From an uncultured Monoglobus sp. (GTDB lineage: Bacteria; Bacillota; Clostridia; Monoglobales; Monoglobaceae): a stretch of DNA of 40,603 nucleotides. Position numbers and translations under genes: made by a program. This document shows, in pieces, positions 23,399 through 32,604 of this stretch. Each line of letters opens with the position of its first letter. Position 1 is the stretch's first letter. The DNA lies in assembly GCA_947585115.1 (NCBI GenBank), contig CANPWW010000015.1, positions 1 through 40,603 of the forward strand. The letters run 5' to 3'. The notes under the pieces were generated by a model that was not told the origin of the DNA, did no database searches, and saw only the letters and a program-made list of their open reading frames with translations.

Positions 23399-23661
23399 CA
23401 GCTGTTCAGATCCTCCATAAGAGCCTCCACCGAGTCAAACGGGCCGGAAAGATTTTTATGATCGCGGACCTCGTCAAGAACCTCGAGCGTCTCGGGATTC
23501 GGAAGCCTTATCTCAAACGGAATTCCGCCGTACATAATGCTTTGATTTAAAAAAATAGTCACCGCGTCGGAAATCGTCAGTCCGAAATGTTTGAACAATT
23601 CCTCTGCCCGGGATTTTGTGTCCGGACTGATGCGCACATTTATATTTGACGTCTTAGCCAT
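23398..23661 (-). CDS. RelB/DinJ-family antitoxin
   Basis: 87 residues. The N-terminal half (NINVRISPDTKSRAEELFKH, then GLTISDAVTIFLNQ) is a ribbon-helix-helix DNA-binding domain; the C-terminal half would wrap and neutralise the toxin. The ATG at 23661 is preceded by GGGAG with good spacing, while an upstream in-frame codon at 23691 lies inside the promoter region. It normally autorepresses the operon together with the toxin. Confidence 0.92.
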   Translation of the reverse strand: MAKTSNINVRISPDTKSRAEELFKHFGLTISDAVTIFLNQSIMYGGIPFEIRLPNPETLEVLDEVRDHKNLSGPFDSVEALMEDLNS

Positions 23662-23681
23662 AATATCATCTCCCGAAAATA

Positions 23682-23710
23682 ATTGTATCACATTGTAGAC
23701 ATATTGTCAA
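23682..23710 (-). promoter_or_regulatory. Toxin-antitoxin promoter and possible operator
   Basis: On the minus strand TTGACA (23705-23710), 17 bp, TACAAT (23682-23687). A small inverted repeat GACA-TAT-TGTC (23698-23708) overlaps the -35 and could be the antitoxin operator. Confidence 0.7.
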
Positions 23711-23869
23711 CACAAAGTGCTGCAAAATTTGTTGCCAAAATTTCTACAAAAATTATTTTTGTAAAATAATGACTTGTCAAATTTTACAAGAGTATTACAG
23801 AAATTTTGTGTTTTTTATTGCTTTTGTTACAATGCCGTAATATTTTTTAAGAAACTTTCGGATTTTCTA

Positions 23870-23897
23870 TTTACAAATTTTATTTTCGTGGTATAAT
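23870..23897 (+). promoter_or_regulatory. Promoter of ftsZ
   Basis: TTTACA (23870-23875), 16-bp spacer, TATAAT (23892-23897). The upstream 23711-23869 stretch is strongly AT-rich with no gene and may act as an UP-like region. Confidence 0.65.
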
Positions 23898-23949
23898 GTA
23901 TTTTATAAGAGTATAATTGCGATTGATAGCAAGCAGAGGAGGAAATAAA

Positions 23950-25152
23950 GTGTTTCAGTTTGATACGGAATCAACAAACCCCGCCAAAATTAAGGTAATC
24001 GGTGTCGGCGGCGGAGGTAATAACGCCGTAAACAGAATGATCGAAGCTCAGGTAAAGTGCGTCGAGTTTGTCGCCGTTAACACGGACAAGCAGGATCTCA
24101 CGCTTTCGCAGGCTTCTCAGAAAATACAGATAGGCGAGAAGGTCACCAAGGGTCTCGGCGCGGGCGCCGTTCCCGAGGTTGGACAGAAGGCTGCCGAGGA
24201 AAGCGTTGAGGATATCAAGAAGGCCGTTCAGGGCGCGGACATGGTTTTTGTTACCGCGGGCATGGGCGGCGGAACAGGTACCGGCGCGGCTCCCATCGTG
24301 GCGAAGATCGCCAAGGACGAGGGCATACTCACGGTCGGTATCGTTACCAAGCCTTTCTGGTTCGAGGGCAAGACCCGCCAGAAGAACAGCGACATCGGAA
24401 TCACCAACCTGATGGGCGCGGTGGACACGCTTGTTGTTATACCCAACGACAAGCTTTTGGAGGTCGCCGAGAACAGAACTCCTCTGACAGAGTCGTTCAG
24501 AATGGCCGATGATATTTTGAGACAGGGCGTTCAGGGTATTTCGGACCTGATCTCAAGACCCGGTCTCATCAGTCTGGACTTCGCCGACATAAAGACTATC
24601 ATGAAAGACACAGGCTTTGCCCATATGGGTATCGGCAGCGCCACCGGCGAGAACAGAGCCGAGGAAGCCGCCAAGAAAGCCATACATAGCCCGCTCCTTG
24701 AGACGACGATCGAGGGAGCGAAGGGCGTTATTTTGAACGTTACGGGCGGCGCGGATCTGGGTATCCTTGAGGTCAAGACCGCCGCGGAGCTGGTTCAGGA
24801 AGCCGCCGACGCGGACGCCAACATCATTATCGGCGCGATCATCGACGAGAACATGGGCGACGAGATCTCCATCACGGTCATCGCCACAGGCTTTAAGGGC
24901 AACATTCCCGGACAGCAGGAAAAGCAGGAGGAAGCCAATCCCTTCTCAAGCTTTTTGAACCAGTTCAACATGAACAACAGCGGCAATAACAACCAGACGC
25001 AGGCTCAACAGCCGGCGCCTCAGCAGCAGACACCGTCGTTTATGCAGCAGAGGCCGTCGTTCAATACGCCCCCCTCATCCAACCTTTTCAGCAAGGTCGG
25101 AGAGGACGACGGGATCGACGTTCCGGTGTTCCTGCGCAGGAAAGACAGATAA
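23950..25152 (+). CDS. ftsZ: Cell division protein FtsZ
   Basis: 400 residues. Tubulin-like GTPase that forms the division ring and the asymmetric sporulation septum. The nucleotide loop is [12 protein letters not shown] at about residues 103-114; [13 protein letters not shown] opens the fold; the T7-loop region is NLMGAVDTL to [14 protein letters not shown] Gln/Asn/Pro-rich linker (about 320-385) leads to the conserved tail DVPVFLRRK, the docking peptide for FtsA/SepF-like partners. The GTG start at 23950 is preferred to an in-frame TTG at 23917 because AGAGGAGG (23935-23942) precedes it and MFQFDTE fits the family. Confidence 0.97.
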   Translation: MFQFDTESTNPAKIKVIGVGGGGNNAVNRMIEAQVKCVEFVAVNTDKQDLTLSQASQKIQIGEKVTKGLGAGAVPEVGQKAAEESVEDIKKAVQGADMVFVTAGMGGGTGTGAAPIVAKIAKDEGILTVGIVTKPFWFEGKTRQKNSDIGITNLMGAVDTLVVIPNDKLLEVAENRTPLTESFRMADDILRQGVQGISDLISRPGLISLDFADIKTIMKDTGFAHMGIGSATGENRAEEAAKKAIHSPLLETTIEGAKGVILNVTGGADLGILEVKTAAELVQEAADADANIIIGAIIDENMGDEISITVIATGFKGNIPGQQEKQEEANPFSSFLNQFNMNNSGNNNQTQAQQPAPQQQTPSFMQQRPSFNTPPSSNLFSKVGEDDGIDVPVFLRRKDR

Positions 25153-25162
25153 GAATATTTTT

Positions 25163-25192
25163 GCGGCGCCCGATAAAGGCGCCGCTTTTTTA
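25163..25192 (+). terminator. Intrinsic terminator of ftsZ
   Basis: GCGGCGCC (25163-25170) and GGCGCCGC (25178-25185) with loop CGATAAA, followed by seven T. The T-tract overlaps the stop codon of the convergent sipL gene. Confidence 0.88.
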
Positions 25193-26872
25193 TGCTTTTA
25201 ATCTTATTTTCTGGCCGACGCGGAGCTTGTCGGGGTTTGTGATGCCGCTCGCCGCCACGATGTCGTCGACCGTGGTTTTGTAGCGTTTGGCGATGTTCCA
25301 CAGGGTGTCGCCCGGCTGCACGAAATAAATTATGTACGACTGCATGCCGCCAACCTGCTCCTTTTCCGGTTCTATATGCTCAAACGACGTCACTATTTTT
25401 ATTCTGTCGTTTTTGATAAGCTTCACCGATATCCCGATTATCATGCGCGCCTCGACCGTGTCGGGGCCCGTGATGTTGTAGCTCAGATGATTGACGAGCA
25501 CCTTCGCGTCGCAGGCGGCTCTGCCGCCCAAGGCTCCGCCGCTTATGTCAAAGCTGTGCTCAAACGGCGTTTTGGTCTCGAGCGCCAGCAGCGGCTGGTT
25601 CTCGTCGCTTGACATGCAGAGGGCTTTTATACCCGCCGAGCCTTTTATTTTCACCGTTCCGTCGCTTATGTCGATATCGTCGACCGAGGTGCCGGTCACC
25701 GTCATTGAGCAGACCCCGGTTATTTCCGCGTCCGCGGCCTTGCGCTTTAGGGCGCACTTGTGGCTTATCTGCGCGGTCATGGTCTCAACTATCTGCTCGG
25801 GCGCGGTCTCTGAAAACTCGGGCACAAGCTCGCCTCCGCCGGTGCAGTAGCCGTCGCTGACCGCTCCGGGCTCCGTGATAATATATCCGCTTACAACCAC
25901 GCCTATGACTATCTCGGCGCCGATCTCGCGCCTCTCCCCGTCCATGTTGTCCATGACCTCGGTGTATATCTCGCGCACGTTGTACTCAACGTCGCACTCC
26001 ATATCCTCGATCGCCTTCGGCGCGTCAAAGCTCTCGTTGTAGGGTATCGAGAACTCCGCCGTGCGGACGCGGGTCTTGCCGCCGTTTTCTCCGGGCTCGG
26101 CCTCGTCCTCGTAAAGCACGCTGACCTTGACGCTGCCGCCCAGCTCGGCGCAGCCGTCCGCCATGACCGCGCGCTCCGGCTCCACTGACGCGCCGGCGCA
26201 GAGCACCTCGCCGATCTGGGGCAGCTTGCCCGAGATCTCATGCTTGCCGCGGACTATTATGCTGCCGTCCGACGTGAACTGCTTGTCGGCGATGCGCAGC
26301 GGCGTTTTTTTGAGCTGTATATCCGCGCTTTTGCGCGGCGGGCACTCGCCCTGTCCGCCCTTGCCGCGCCTTACGGGCAGCAGATCGGCAAGCGGCGGCT
26401 CTGGCGCGGCCGCCTCTTCCTCCGTTCCGACCGGGAGCTCGAGGCACTCCTGTCTGCATATTTTCACGCCCACATTGACGCCTATCCTTATATTGACCTT
26501 GCGCGAATTTATCAGCGTGCTGTCGAGCGAGTCGATCTCCGCCTCGGCGCTCACGCGGTCGTCGGGGGTCATGCCCTTTGAATCCACTGTGACGCTGAAG
26601 TCGCGGCTCATTTCAAGCGACTTGACCGTTCCTATCACATTGCCGTCGGGCAGATAGAGCAGCGACGCCTTGACCGCGCCCTCAACATGCGCCTTGTCCT
26701 GCCCCGGTGTCACGTCGGTAACATAGGCTCTTGCCGACACGTCCAGTATCTTTTTTATGTCCGGCTTCACGTCGGGCACGATAAGCGGCTCGTCTATCAC
26801 CGCGCGGCCGAACTTCATCGCCACCGTGCGGCATATATCATATTTTTCGGTTTTTAATTTGATCTCCGCCAT
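25190..26872 (-). CDS. sipL: DUF3794/LysM spore envelope protein (SipL-like)
   Basis: 560 residues without signal peptide. There are repeated DUF3794 (SPOCS) units at about 30-150, 200-340 and 385-500, and a single LysM domain at about 513-560 (VQPGDTLWNIAKRYKTTVDDIV...LRVGQKIRLK). This layout is that of Clostridioides difficile SipL, the functional counterpart of SpoVID that binds SpoIVA on the mother-cell side of the forespore. The ATG at 26872 follows AAAGGTGAT; an in-frame upstream codon at 26896 lacks a ribosome site. It is convergent with ftsZ. Confidence 0.88.
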   Translation of the reverse strand: MAEIKLKTEKYDICRTVAMKFGRAVIDEPLIVPDVKPDIKKILDVSARAYVTDVTPGQDKAHVEGAVKASLLYLPDGNVIGTVKSLEMSRDFSVTVDSKGMTPDDRVSAEAEIDSLDSTLINSRKVNIRIGVNVGVKICRQECLELPVGTEEEAAAPEPPLADLLPVRRGKGGQGECPPRKSADIQLKKTPLRIADKQFTSDGSIIVRGKHEISGKLPQIGEVLCAGASVEPERAVMADGCAELGGSVKVSVLYEDEAEPGENGGKTRVRTAEFSIPYNESFDAPKAIEDMECDVEYNVREIYTEVMDNMDGERREIGAEIVIGVVVSGYIITEPGAVSDGYCTGGGELVPEFSETAPEQIVETMTAQISHKCALKRKAADAEITGVCSMTVTGTSVDDIDISDGTVKIKGSAGIKALCMSSDENQPLLALETKTPFEHSFDISGGALGGRAACDAKVLVNHLSYNITGPDTVEARMIIGISVKLIKNDRIKIVTSFEHIEPEKEQVGGMQSYIIYFVQPGDTLWNIAKRYKTTVDDIVAASGITNPDKLRVGQKIRLKA

Positions 26873-26903
26873 AAGTATCACCTTTCTTTCAAGCACTTAG
26901 TTA

Positions 26904-26930
26904 ACAATATGTTTTTTGCTCTTGATTTAT
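26904..26930 (-). promoter_or_regulatory. Possible sigma-E promoter of sipL
   Basis: On the minus strand ATA (26928-26930), 16 bp, CATATTGT (26904-26911). This agrees with the ATA / CATAnnnT pattern of mother-cell sigma-E promoters. It overlaps the divergent rubrerythrin promoter. Confidence 0.45.
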
Positions 26931-26950
26931 GCCGCGTTTTGTGATAAAAT
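26922..26950 (+). promoter_or_regulatory. Promoter of rubrerythrin
   Basis: TTGATT (26922-26927), 17-bp spacer, TAAAAT (26945-26950). No PerR-type box was recognised by eye. Confidence 0.6.
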
Positions 26951-26998
26951 CAGAAAAAACGGAAACAATAAAATATAAAACGAAAGGGGATTTTTACC

Positions 26999-27547
26999 AT
27001 GAGTGCAAAAGAATTGAAGGGTTCAAAGACCGAGGCCAACCTGATGGCGGCGTTCGCCGGCGAGTCGCAGGCGAGGAACAAGTACACCTACTACGCCAGC
27101 AAGGCCAAGAAGGACGGCTATGTTCAGATAGCCGAGATATTCGAGGAGACCGCCAACAACGAGAAGGAGCACGCCAAGATCTGGTTCAAGCTGCTCCAGG
27201 GCGGCGGAATACCCGACACCGCGGCCAACCTCAAGGACGCGGCCGAGGGCGAGAACTACGAGTGGACCGACATGTACGCCGGCTTTGCCAAGGACGCCCG
27301 TGAGGAAGGCTTTGACGACATCGCCGACCTGTTCGAGGGCGTCGCCAAGATCGAGAAAGAGCACGAGGAGCGCTACCGCAAGCTGCTCAAAAACATCGAG
27401 GACGAGTGCGTGTTCTCAAAAGACGGAGACGTTATCTGGCAGTGCGCCAACTGCGGCCATATCGTTATCGGCAAAAAGGCTCCCGAGGTATGTCCGGTCT
27501 GCGCGCATCCGCAGAGCTACTTTAAGATCAAGCCCGAGAACTATTAA
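26999..27547 (+). CDS. rbr: Rubrerythrin
   Basis: 182 residues. A non-haem di-iron peroxidase that reduces hydrogen peroxide in anaerobes. The N-terminal four-helix bundle has iron ligands E22, E55 and H58 (EKEH), E88, and E119 and H122 (second EKEH). The C-terminal rubredoxin-like knuckle has C149-x2-C152 and C165-x2-C168, so both redox centres are intact. AAAGGGGA at 26984-26991 is the ribosome site. ruvC begins 4 bp after its stop. Confidence 0.97.
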   Translation: MSAKELKGSKTEANLMAAFAGESQARNKYTYYASKAKKDGYVQIAEIFEETANNEKEHAKIWFKLLQGGGIPDTAANLKDAAEGENYEWTDMYAGFAKDAREEGFDDIADLFEGVAKIEKEHEERYRKLLKNIEDECVFSKDGDVIWQCANCGHIVIGKKAPEVCPVCAHPQSYFKIKPENY

Positions 27548-27551
27548 TTGA

Positions 27552-28046
27552 ATGAGGATACTGGGAATTGACCCCGGCTTCGCGATAGTGGGGTACGGGG
27601 TCATTGATTACATAGGCGGCAAATTCAAGATCGTGGAATACGGCGCGATAACCACCGAAGCGGGAGAGGAAATGAACTCCCGCTTTAAAACCATCCACGA
27701 CGATCTGAACACGATAATCGAGCGCACCAAGCCCGAGTTCATGGCGATCGAGGAACTGTTTTTCAACAGCAACCAAAAAACCGCGATAAACGTGGCTCAG
27801 GCGAGGGGAGTGCTGCTGCTCTCCGCCCTGAACCACGGCGTGAGGATATACGAGTACACGCCGCTGCAGGTCAAGCAGGCCATAGTGGGCTACGGCAGAG
27901 CGGACAAAAAGCAGGTGCAGTACCTGACAAAAACCATGCTGAACCTCAAAGAGGTTCCCAGGCCCGACGACACGGCCGACGCGCTGGCGATAGCGGTCTG
28001 CCACGCCCATTCCTACAACCCCCGCATGTCAAGACAAATAAAATAG
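27552..28046 (+). CDS. ruvC: Holliday junction endodeoxyribonuclease RuvC
   Basis: 164 residues, standard length. It resolves four-way junctions moved by RuvAB. The RNase H-like catalytic acids are D7 in GIDPG, E68 in AIEELFF, and the C-terminal Asp pair in RPDDTADALA (about D140/D143). The GYGRADKKQV segment is the usual substrate-binding loop. It is co-transcribed with rubrerythrin from a promoter 600 bp upstream and is separated from ruvA-ruvB, which lie about 3.5 kb away on the other strand. Its ribosome site is weak, so coupling to rubrerythrin translation is likely. Confidence 0.96.
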   Translation: MRILGIDPGFAIVGYGVIDYIGGKFKIVEYGAITTEAGEEMNSRFKTIHDDLNTIIERTKPEFMAIEELFFNSNQKTAINVAQARGVLLLSALNHGVRIYEYTPLQVKQAIVGYGRADKKQVQYLTKTMLNLKEVPRPDDTADALAIAVCHAHSYNPRMSRQIK

Positions 28047-28068
28047 GCGCTCGCGGACGGATAATAAA

Positions 28069-28098
28069 AAGCGGCTCAACCGAGCCGCTTGATTTTGT
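28069..28098 (+). terminator. Terminator of rbr-ruvC
   Basis: AAGCGGCTC (28069-28077) pairs with GAGCCGCTT (28082-28090), loop AACC, then GATTTTGTTTT. It sits in the 53-bp convergent gap; A-rich sequence on the other side may let it work in both directions. Confidence 0.8.
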
Positions 28099-28099
28099 T

Positions 28100-28564
28100 T
28101 TACTGCGCCGCGTCTATCGTTACGGTTTGAGTCGCGTCGTCCCAGCCGACCGCGTAGCCGAAGGCCTCGGAAACGAATCTAATGGGAACGTACATGCGTC
28201 CGCCGCCGGCCTCGTCATACTGCTTTACAAACACCGCCGTGTCCATCGGGGTGGTTACTGTCTGTCCGAGGTCGGAGATCTTGAAAATATTCATCGCGCC
28301 TTCCTGGATTATATACATGTCGGACTTGTCCAGGATGAGGGCGGCGTTTATGTTCTCGTCGTACTTAACCGTTTTTCCCATGTTCTCCGATACGAAGCGG
28401 ATGGGAACAAAAGTTCTGTCGTCCTGCTCAATGATCTCGCCCATATCGGCCGGGATCTCGGACGGAACGCCGTTTAAAACAATACTCTGAGCCACCGCGA
28501 AAGCCGGCATGGTGCCGCAGAGCGCTATAAGCGCTGCCGCGATCAACGCTGTTAATTTCTTCAT
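28100..28564 (-). CDS. Small exported copper-amine-oxidase-N domain protein
   Basis: 154 residues. A signal peptide (about 1-23, AFA cleavage) is followed by one copper-amine-oxidase N-terminal-like domain with the paired motifs FVPIRFVSENMGKTV and YVPIRFVSEAFGYAVGWD. It is the same module as at the N-terminus of the protein at 6156-7625. Its function is unknown; the domain is common on clostridial surfaces. GGAGGAG provides a strong ribosome site. Confidence 0.88.
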   Translation of the reverse strand: MKKLTALIAAALIALCGTMPAFAVAQSIVLNGVPSEIPADMGEIIEQDDRTFVPIRFVSENMGKTVKYDENINAALILDKSDMYIIQEGAMNIFKISDLGQTVTTPMDTAVFVKQYDEAGGGRMYVPIRFVSEAFGYAVGWDDATQTVTIDAAQ

Positions 28565-28597
28565 AACTAAAACTCCTCCATAATCAAAAGTAATGTA

Positions 28598-28626
28598 ATT
28601 ATAACATAATCAAATCAAAATATCAA
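28598..28626 (-). promoter_or_regulatory. Promoter of the copper-amine-oxidase-N gene
   Basis: On the minus strand TTGATA (28621-28626), 17 bp, TATAAT (28598-28603). Confidence 0.72.
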
Positions 28627-28639
28627 GTGTTATTTTTGA

Positions 28640-29443
28640 TCACGCCATAATAACGATCTCGTTATCCGTGTTCATCAGATAGATCACAAGATACTGAACC
28701 CCTTTTTCGTATCTGACATAAGAGTTTTTGCCTCGGGCGTCAAACTCGGTCTGTTTGTAGCCGGCCGCCTCGAGAGCCTTTATGTACGCGTTGTAGGCGT
28801 CCATATCCATATCGTACTCGTAATATGTGTTTCCGTCGTCCTCCACATCGGTGTCGGTGCAGGGCTTTCCGGTCACGCTCTCGAACTTGGGTATTGTCGA
28901 CTTGGCGTAAAACTCATATGTGCCGTCTCCGGTCGGCCATTGATAGGCGGGATCATCGTAGGTCTTTCCGTTTGAGTCGGGAGGCAGCGAGTCGTCGGGC
29001 GGTATCGTTGCCGCCGGCGTCTGAGCGGGAGCGGGATTTTGTGCGCCGCCGTTATTGCCGCTATAGCCGCCGCTGTAGCCGGGATACAGGCCGTCGTCAT
29101 CGTCAAAAAAATCGTCAAAATAGTCGCCGAAATCATCGTGGTCGTCGTAATCGTCATACATTCCGGGATAGCTGTGCCCGTTGTGTCCGTTTCCGTTTCT
29201 GTAGCTTGAGATCAGCGAGGCGGCGGTCAGCGCCACCACACAGGCCAGAATGACCGCGCCCGAAACAATGCCGATGATTATCGCGGCGGTCTTGCCCGAG
29301 CTTTTTTTCTTAGGCGCCGGAACAAGCTGATTCTGCGGTTCGGCCGCCGTTTCGGCCGTTTCCGCGTGTTTTACCATCATGCCGCAGGAGTTGCAGAATT
29401 TATCATCGTCTTTAAGCTCCTTGCCGCAGTTTGAACAAAACAT
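28640..29443 (-). CDS. Zinc-ribbon membrane protein
   Basis: 267 residues. An N-terminal zinc ribbon (MFCSNCGKELKDDDKFCNSCG, with two CxxC pairs) is cytoplasmic. A membrane segment at about 51-74 follows. The outer part has a highly acidic Asp/Tyr stretch (about 88-115), a Pro-rich linker, and a folded C-terminal region (about 165-267) of unknown family ending in a hydrophobic strand. The ATG at 29443 is preferred to a GTG at 29452 because GGAG lies 8 bp upstream. The function is unknown. The divergent or terminal promoter is unclear, the upstream 29444-29564 stretch being AT-rich. Confidence 0.82.
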   Translation of the reverse strand: MFCSNCGKELKDDDKFCNSCGMMVKHAETAETAAEPQNQLVPAPKKKSSGKTAAIIIGIVSGAVILACVVALTAASLISSYRNGNGHNGHSYPGMYDDYDDHDDFGDYFDDFFDDDDGLYPGYSGGYSGNNGGAQNPAPAQTPAATIPPDDSLPPDSNGKTYDDPAYQWPTGDGTYEFYAKSTIPKFESVTGKPCTDTDVEDDGNTYYEYDMDMDAYNAYIKALEAAGYKQTEFDARGKNSYVRYEKGVQYLVIYLMNTDNEIVIMA

Positions 29444-29564
29444 ATTATTCACTCCAATCTTTAAAAATATCAGCGTAATTTATTATAAGTTTAACATTAT
29501 AATTATAACACGCGCGCCGAATAATTGTTTACGTGAATGTGAACAAATTATTATTATTTTATTG

Positions 29565-31502
29565 TTATACCATCACCGCGCCGCTTTGGATGTCGCCCTC
29601 GGTGGTGAGCAGCGTCAGCTTGCCGTCATGTTCGGCCGAGAGTATCATTCCGCAGGACTCGAGGCCCATCATCTTTCTCGGGGGCAGGTTGGCAATAAAC
29701 AGCACGTTTTTGCCCACAAGCTCCTCGGGCTTGTAGTGCTTGGCGATGCCCGACAGGATTTGCCGCGTCTCTCCGCCGCACTCCAGCTCGAACCGAAGCA
29801 GCTTGGAGGACTTTGGCACCTTTTCGCAGACCTTGACCTTTCCGACTCTCACGTCAAGCTTCAGAAAATCGTCAAAGCTGATGTCGTCCTTAAAGGGCTC
29901 GATCTCGGGAGCGGCCTCCGCCTCGCTTGACGCCGCGAACTCCGCGGCCAGCTCCTCCAGCTTTTTGTCCGCGTCTATTCTGGCGAACAGCGGCTCGGGG
30001 CTGCCGACCTTGGTTCCCGCTTCGGTCACGCCGAAGGTCCCCGCGCTTTCCGCGCCCAGATCGGCGGCGTTTATCTGCGCCTTGATCTTTTCGGACGTAT
30101 CGGGCATAAACGGCGACAGCAGCGACGCTATGATCCTGATCGCCTCCGCGAGATTATAAAGCACGGTGCCCAGCCTCGGCCGATCCGCCTCGTTTTTGGC
30201 GAGTATCCACGGCGTCGTCTCGTCGATATATTTGTTGGCGCGGTTAACGATTTTCCATATCTCGTCGAGGGCGTCGGCGACGTGCAGAGTCTCCATTTTC
30301 TCGGTGATTTTTTTGAGAGCGCCCGAGGCGACGGCTTTCAGGTCGTCGTCAAACTCGCCCGAAACGTCTCCCGGCTGTATCACGCCGTCAAAATATTTGT
30401 TTATCATCGAGACCGTTCTGTTGACCAGATTGCCAAGGGTGTTGGCCAGATCCGAGTTGAAACGGCTGATGAATATGTCGTAGGTGATATTGCCGTCCTG
30501 GGCGAAGGGCATCTCGTGCAGCGAGTAGTACCTCACGGCGTCAACGCCGAAGTGGCGCACCAGATCGTCGGCGTATATCACGTTGCCGCGGGATTTTGAC
30601 ATCTTTTCCTCGCCGAACAGCAGCCACGGGTGGCCGAACACCTGTTTCGGAAGCGGCTCGCCCAGCGCCATCAGCATGATCGGCCAGTATATGGTGTGGA
30701 ACCTCAGAATGTCCTTGCCGATAATATGCACGTCGGCGGGCCAGTATTTTTTATAATCCTCACCCGAGCCGTCGGGCGAGTAGCCCAGGGCGGTGATGTA
30801 GTTCGAGAGGGCGTCTACCCACACGTAGATAACGTGGCCCGGGTCGAACTCAACGGGTATGCCCCACGAAAAGCTTGTGCGCGACACGCACAGGTCCTGA
30901 AGGCCGGGCTTTAAGAAATTGTTTATCATCTCTTTTTTGCGCGCCTCGGGCTGAATGAACTCGGGGTGCTCCTCGATGTGCTTTATCAGTCTGTCCTGAT
31001 ACTTGCTGAGCTTTAGGAAATACGCTTCCTCGCGGGTCTTGTGCACCTCTCTGCCGCAGTCGGGGCACTTGCCGTCAACCAGCTGCGACTCGGTCCAGAA
31101 CGACTCGCAGGGAGTGCAGTAAAGGCCCTCGTATTCGGATTTGTAAATATCGCCCTGCTCGTAGAGCTTGGTGAATATCTTCTGCACCGCCTTTTCGTGG
31201 TAGTCGTCGGTGGTGCGGATAAATATGTCGTAGCTTATGTTCAGCATGTCGGCTATCTCTTTTATCTCGCCCGCGATCCTGTCAACGTGCTGCTTGGGCG
31301 TTATGCCCGCGGCCTCGGCCAGCTCCTGTATCTTCTGGCCGTGCTCGTCTGTGCCGGTGCAGAAACGCACGTCATAGCCGGTGTAGCGCTTGAATCTGGC
31401 TATGGCGTCGGTCAGTATCAGCTCGTAGGTGTTGCCGATGTGCGGCTTTTTGGAAGTGTAGACTATCGCGGTGGTTATATAGTATTTTTCTTTATTACAC
31501 AT
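29565..31502 (-). CDS. metG: Methionyl-tRNA synthetase
   Basis: 645 residues. Class I aminoacyl-tRNA synthetase with HIGNT (H21) and EKMSKSRGN near residue 298. A zinc knuckle with CTPC and CPDC (about 128-147) lies in the connective domain. The C-terminal EMAP/Trbp111-type tRNA-binding domain (about 545-645: FLKLDVRVGKV, NLPPRKMMGLESCGMIL) is fused. AGGAG lies upstream (complement of 31512-31516). Only 55 bp separate it from ruvB, so it is probably the third gene of ruvA-ruvB-metG; there is no room for a T-box leader. Confidence 0.97.
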   Translation of the reverse strand: MCNKEKYYITTAIVYTSKKPHIGNTYELILTDAIARFKRYTGYDVRFCTGTDEHGQKIQELAEAAGITPKQHVDRIAGEIKEIADMLNISYDIFIRTTDDYHEKAVQKIFTKLYEQGDIYKSEYEGLYCTPCESFWTESQLVDGKCPDCGREVHKTREEAYFLKLSKYQDRLIKHIEEHPEFIQPEARKKEMINNFLKPGLQDLCVSRTSFSWGIPVEFDPGHVIYVWVDALSNYITALGYSPDGSGEDYKKYWPADVHIIGKDILRFHTIYWPIMLMALGEPLPKQVFGHPWLLFGEEKMSKSRGNVIYADDLVRHFGVDAVRYYSLHEMPFAQDGNITYDIFISRFNSDLANTLGNLVNRTVSMINKYFDGVIQPGDVSGEFDDDLKAVASGALKKITEKMETLHVADALDEIWKIVNRANKYIDETTPWILAKNEADRPRLGTVLYNLAEAIRIIASLLSPFMPDTSEKIKAQINAADLGAESAGTFGVTEAGTKVGSPEPLFARIDADKKLEELAAEFAASSEAEAAPEIEPFKDDISFDDFLKLDVRVGKVKVCEKVPKSSKLLRFELECGGETRQILSGIAKHYKPEELVGKNVLFIANLPPRKMMGLESCGMILSAEHDGKLTLLTTEGDIQSGAVMV

Positions 31503-31557
31503 AGTATTTTCTCCTGTCTTAATTTTTAATATATCCGTTTCAGACGGCAGCCAGCCG

Positions 31558-32598
31558 CTACGCCTCGTATTTGATCCCGAAATGGTCGTATGCCTTCGGG
31601 GTCACTACCCTGCCGCGGGGCGTTCTGTTTATGAATCCGATCTGCATCAGATACGGCTCGTAAACATCCTCGATGGTCCCGGCCTCCTCGCCGATGGTGG
31701 CGGCCAGAGTCTCGAGCCCCACGGGTCCTCCGCCGTAGTGGTTGATTACCGTCATAAGCATTCGTTTGTCTATCGCGTCAAGACCCAGCGAGTCGATCTC
31801 AAGGCGGTTGAGCGCGTCTCTCGCCAGATCCTTGCTTATCGCCCCGGTCCCGCCTATTTGCGCGAAGTCCCTGACGCGCTTCAAAAGGCGGTTGGCGATC
31901 CTCGGCGTTCCGCGGGAGCGCATGGCTATCTCTTCCGCACCGCCGCCGTCGGTGTCTATTCCCAGTATGCCCGCGCTGCGCTCCACGATTTTTTTTAGGT
32001 CGCGGGTCCCGTACATGTCAAGGCGGTTGATTATGCCGAACCTGTCCCGAAGAGGCGCCGCCAACGCTCCGGCGCGGGTGGTGGCTCCCACCAGCGTGAA
32101 TTTCGGCAGGTCGAGCCTTATCGAGCGGGCCGACGGGCCCTTGCCGATTATTATGTCAAGAGCGTAGTCCTCCATGGCCGGGTACAGGATCTCTTCAACG
32201 CTGCGGCTCAGGCGGTGTATCTCGTCCACAAACAGTATGTCGTTGGGCTGAAGATTCGTCAGCAGCGCCGCCAGGTCGCCGGGCTTCTCGATGGCCGGGC
32301 CCGAGGTGATCCTTATATTGACGCCCATCTCGTTGGCGATGATCCCGGCCAGAGTGGTCTTGCCCAGTCCGGGCGGGCCGTAAAACAGCGTGTGGTCAAG
32401 AGGCTCGCCTCTCTGCTTGGCTGCCTCGATAAATATTTTCAGATTTTCCTTGACCTTGTCCTGACCGATATACTCGTCAAGCGTTTTGGGGCGCAGTCCG
32501 AACTCGATCTGCGCGTCCTCGTTCTGCTCGTTGGTCGAGACGATCCGCTCCTCGCCGCTGTCCGTTATGCTGCTTGTGTTGATTGCCAACTGTTTCAC
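31558..32598 (-). CDS. ruvB: Holliday junction branch migration ATPase RuvB
   Basis: 346 residues. AAA+ motor with Walker [11 protein letters not shown], Walker [10 protein letters not shown] and sensor ATTRAGAL; the C-terminal winged helix ends with [13 protein letters not shown]. Homology to RuvB begins around [10 protein letters not shown] (residue 17). The start is uncertain: a GTG at 32598 opens the frame but no ribosome site is seen, and a 19-bp tandem duplication lies directly upstream. It acts with RuvA encoded before it. Confidence 0.95.
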   Translation of the reverse strand: MKQLAINTSSITDSGEERIVSTNEQNEDAQIEFGLRPKTLDEYIGQDKVKENLKIFIEAAKQRGEPLDHTLFYGPPGLGKTTLAGIIANEMGVNIRITSGPAIEKPGDLAALLTNLQPNDILFVDEIHRLSRSVEEILYPAMEDYALDIIIGKGPSARSIRLDLPKFTLVGATTRAGALAAPLRDRFGIINRLDMYGTRDLKKIVERSAGILGIDTDGGGAEEIAMRSRGTPRIANRLLKRVRDFAQIGGTGAISKDLARDALNRLEIDSLGLDAIDKRMLMTVINHYGGGPVGLETLAATIGEEAGTIEDVYEPYLMQIGFINRTPRGRVVTPKAYDHFGIKYEA

Positions 32599-32604
32599 TC
32601 ATTT

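Noticed and set aside
23917-23949. Eleven-residue N-terminal extension of FtsZ
   Set aside because: The ribosome site AGAGGAGG lies inside this extension and points to the GTG at 23950.
31503-31557. T-box leader before metG
   Set aside because: Only 55 bp separate ruvB and metG, too short for a T-box, and no specifier stem or T-box sequence is visible.
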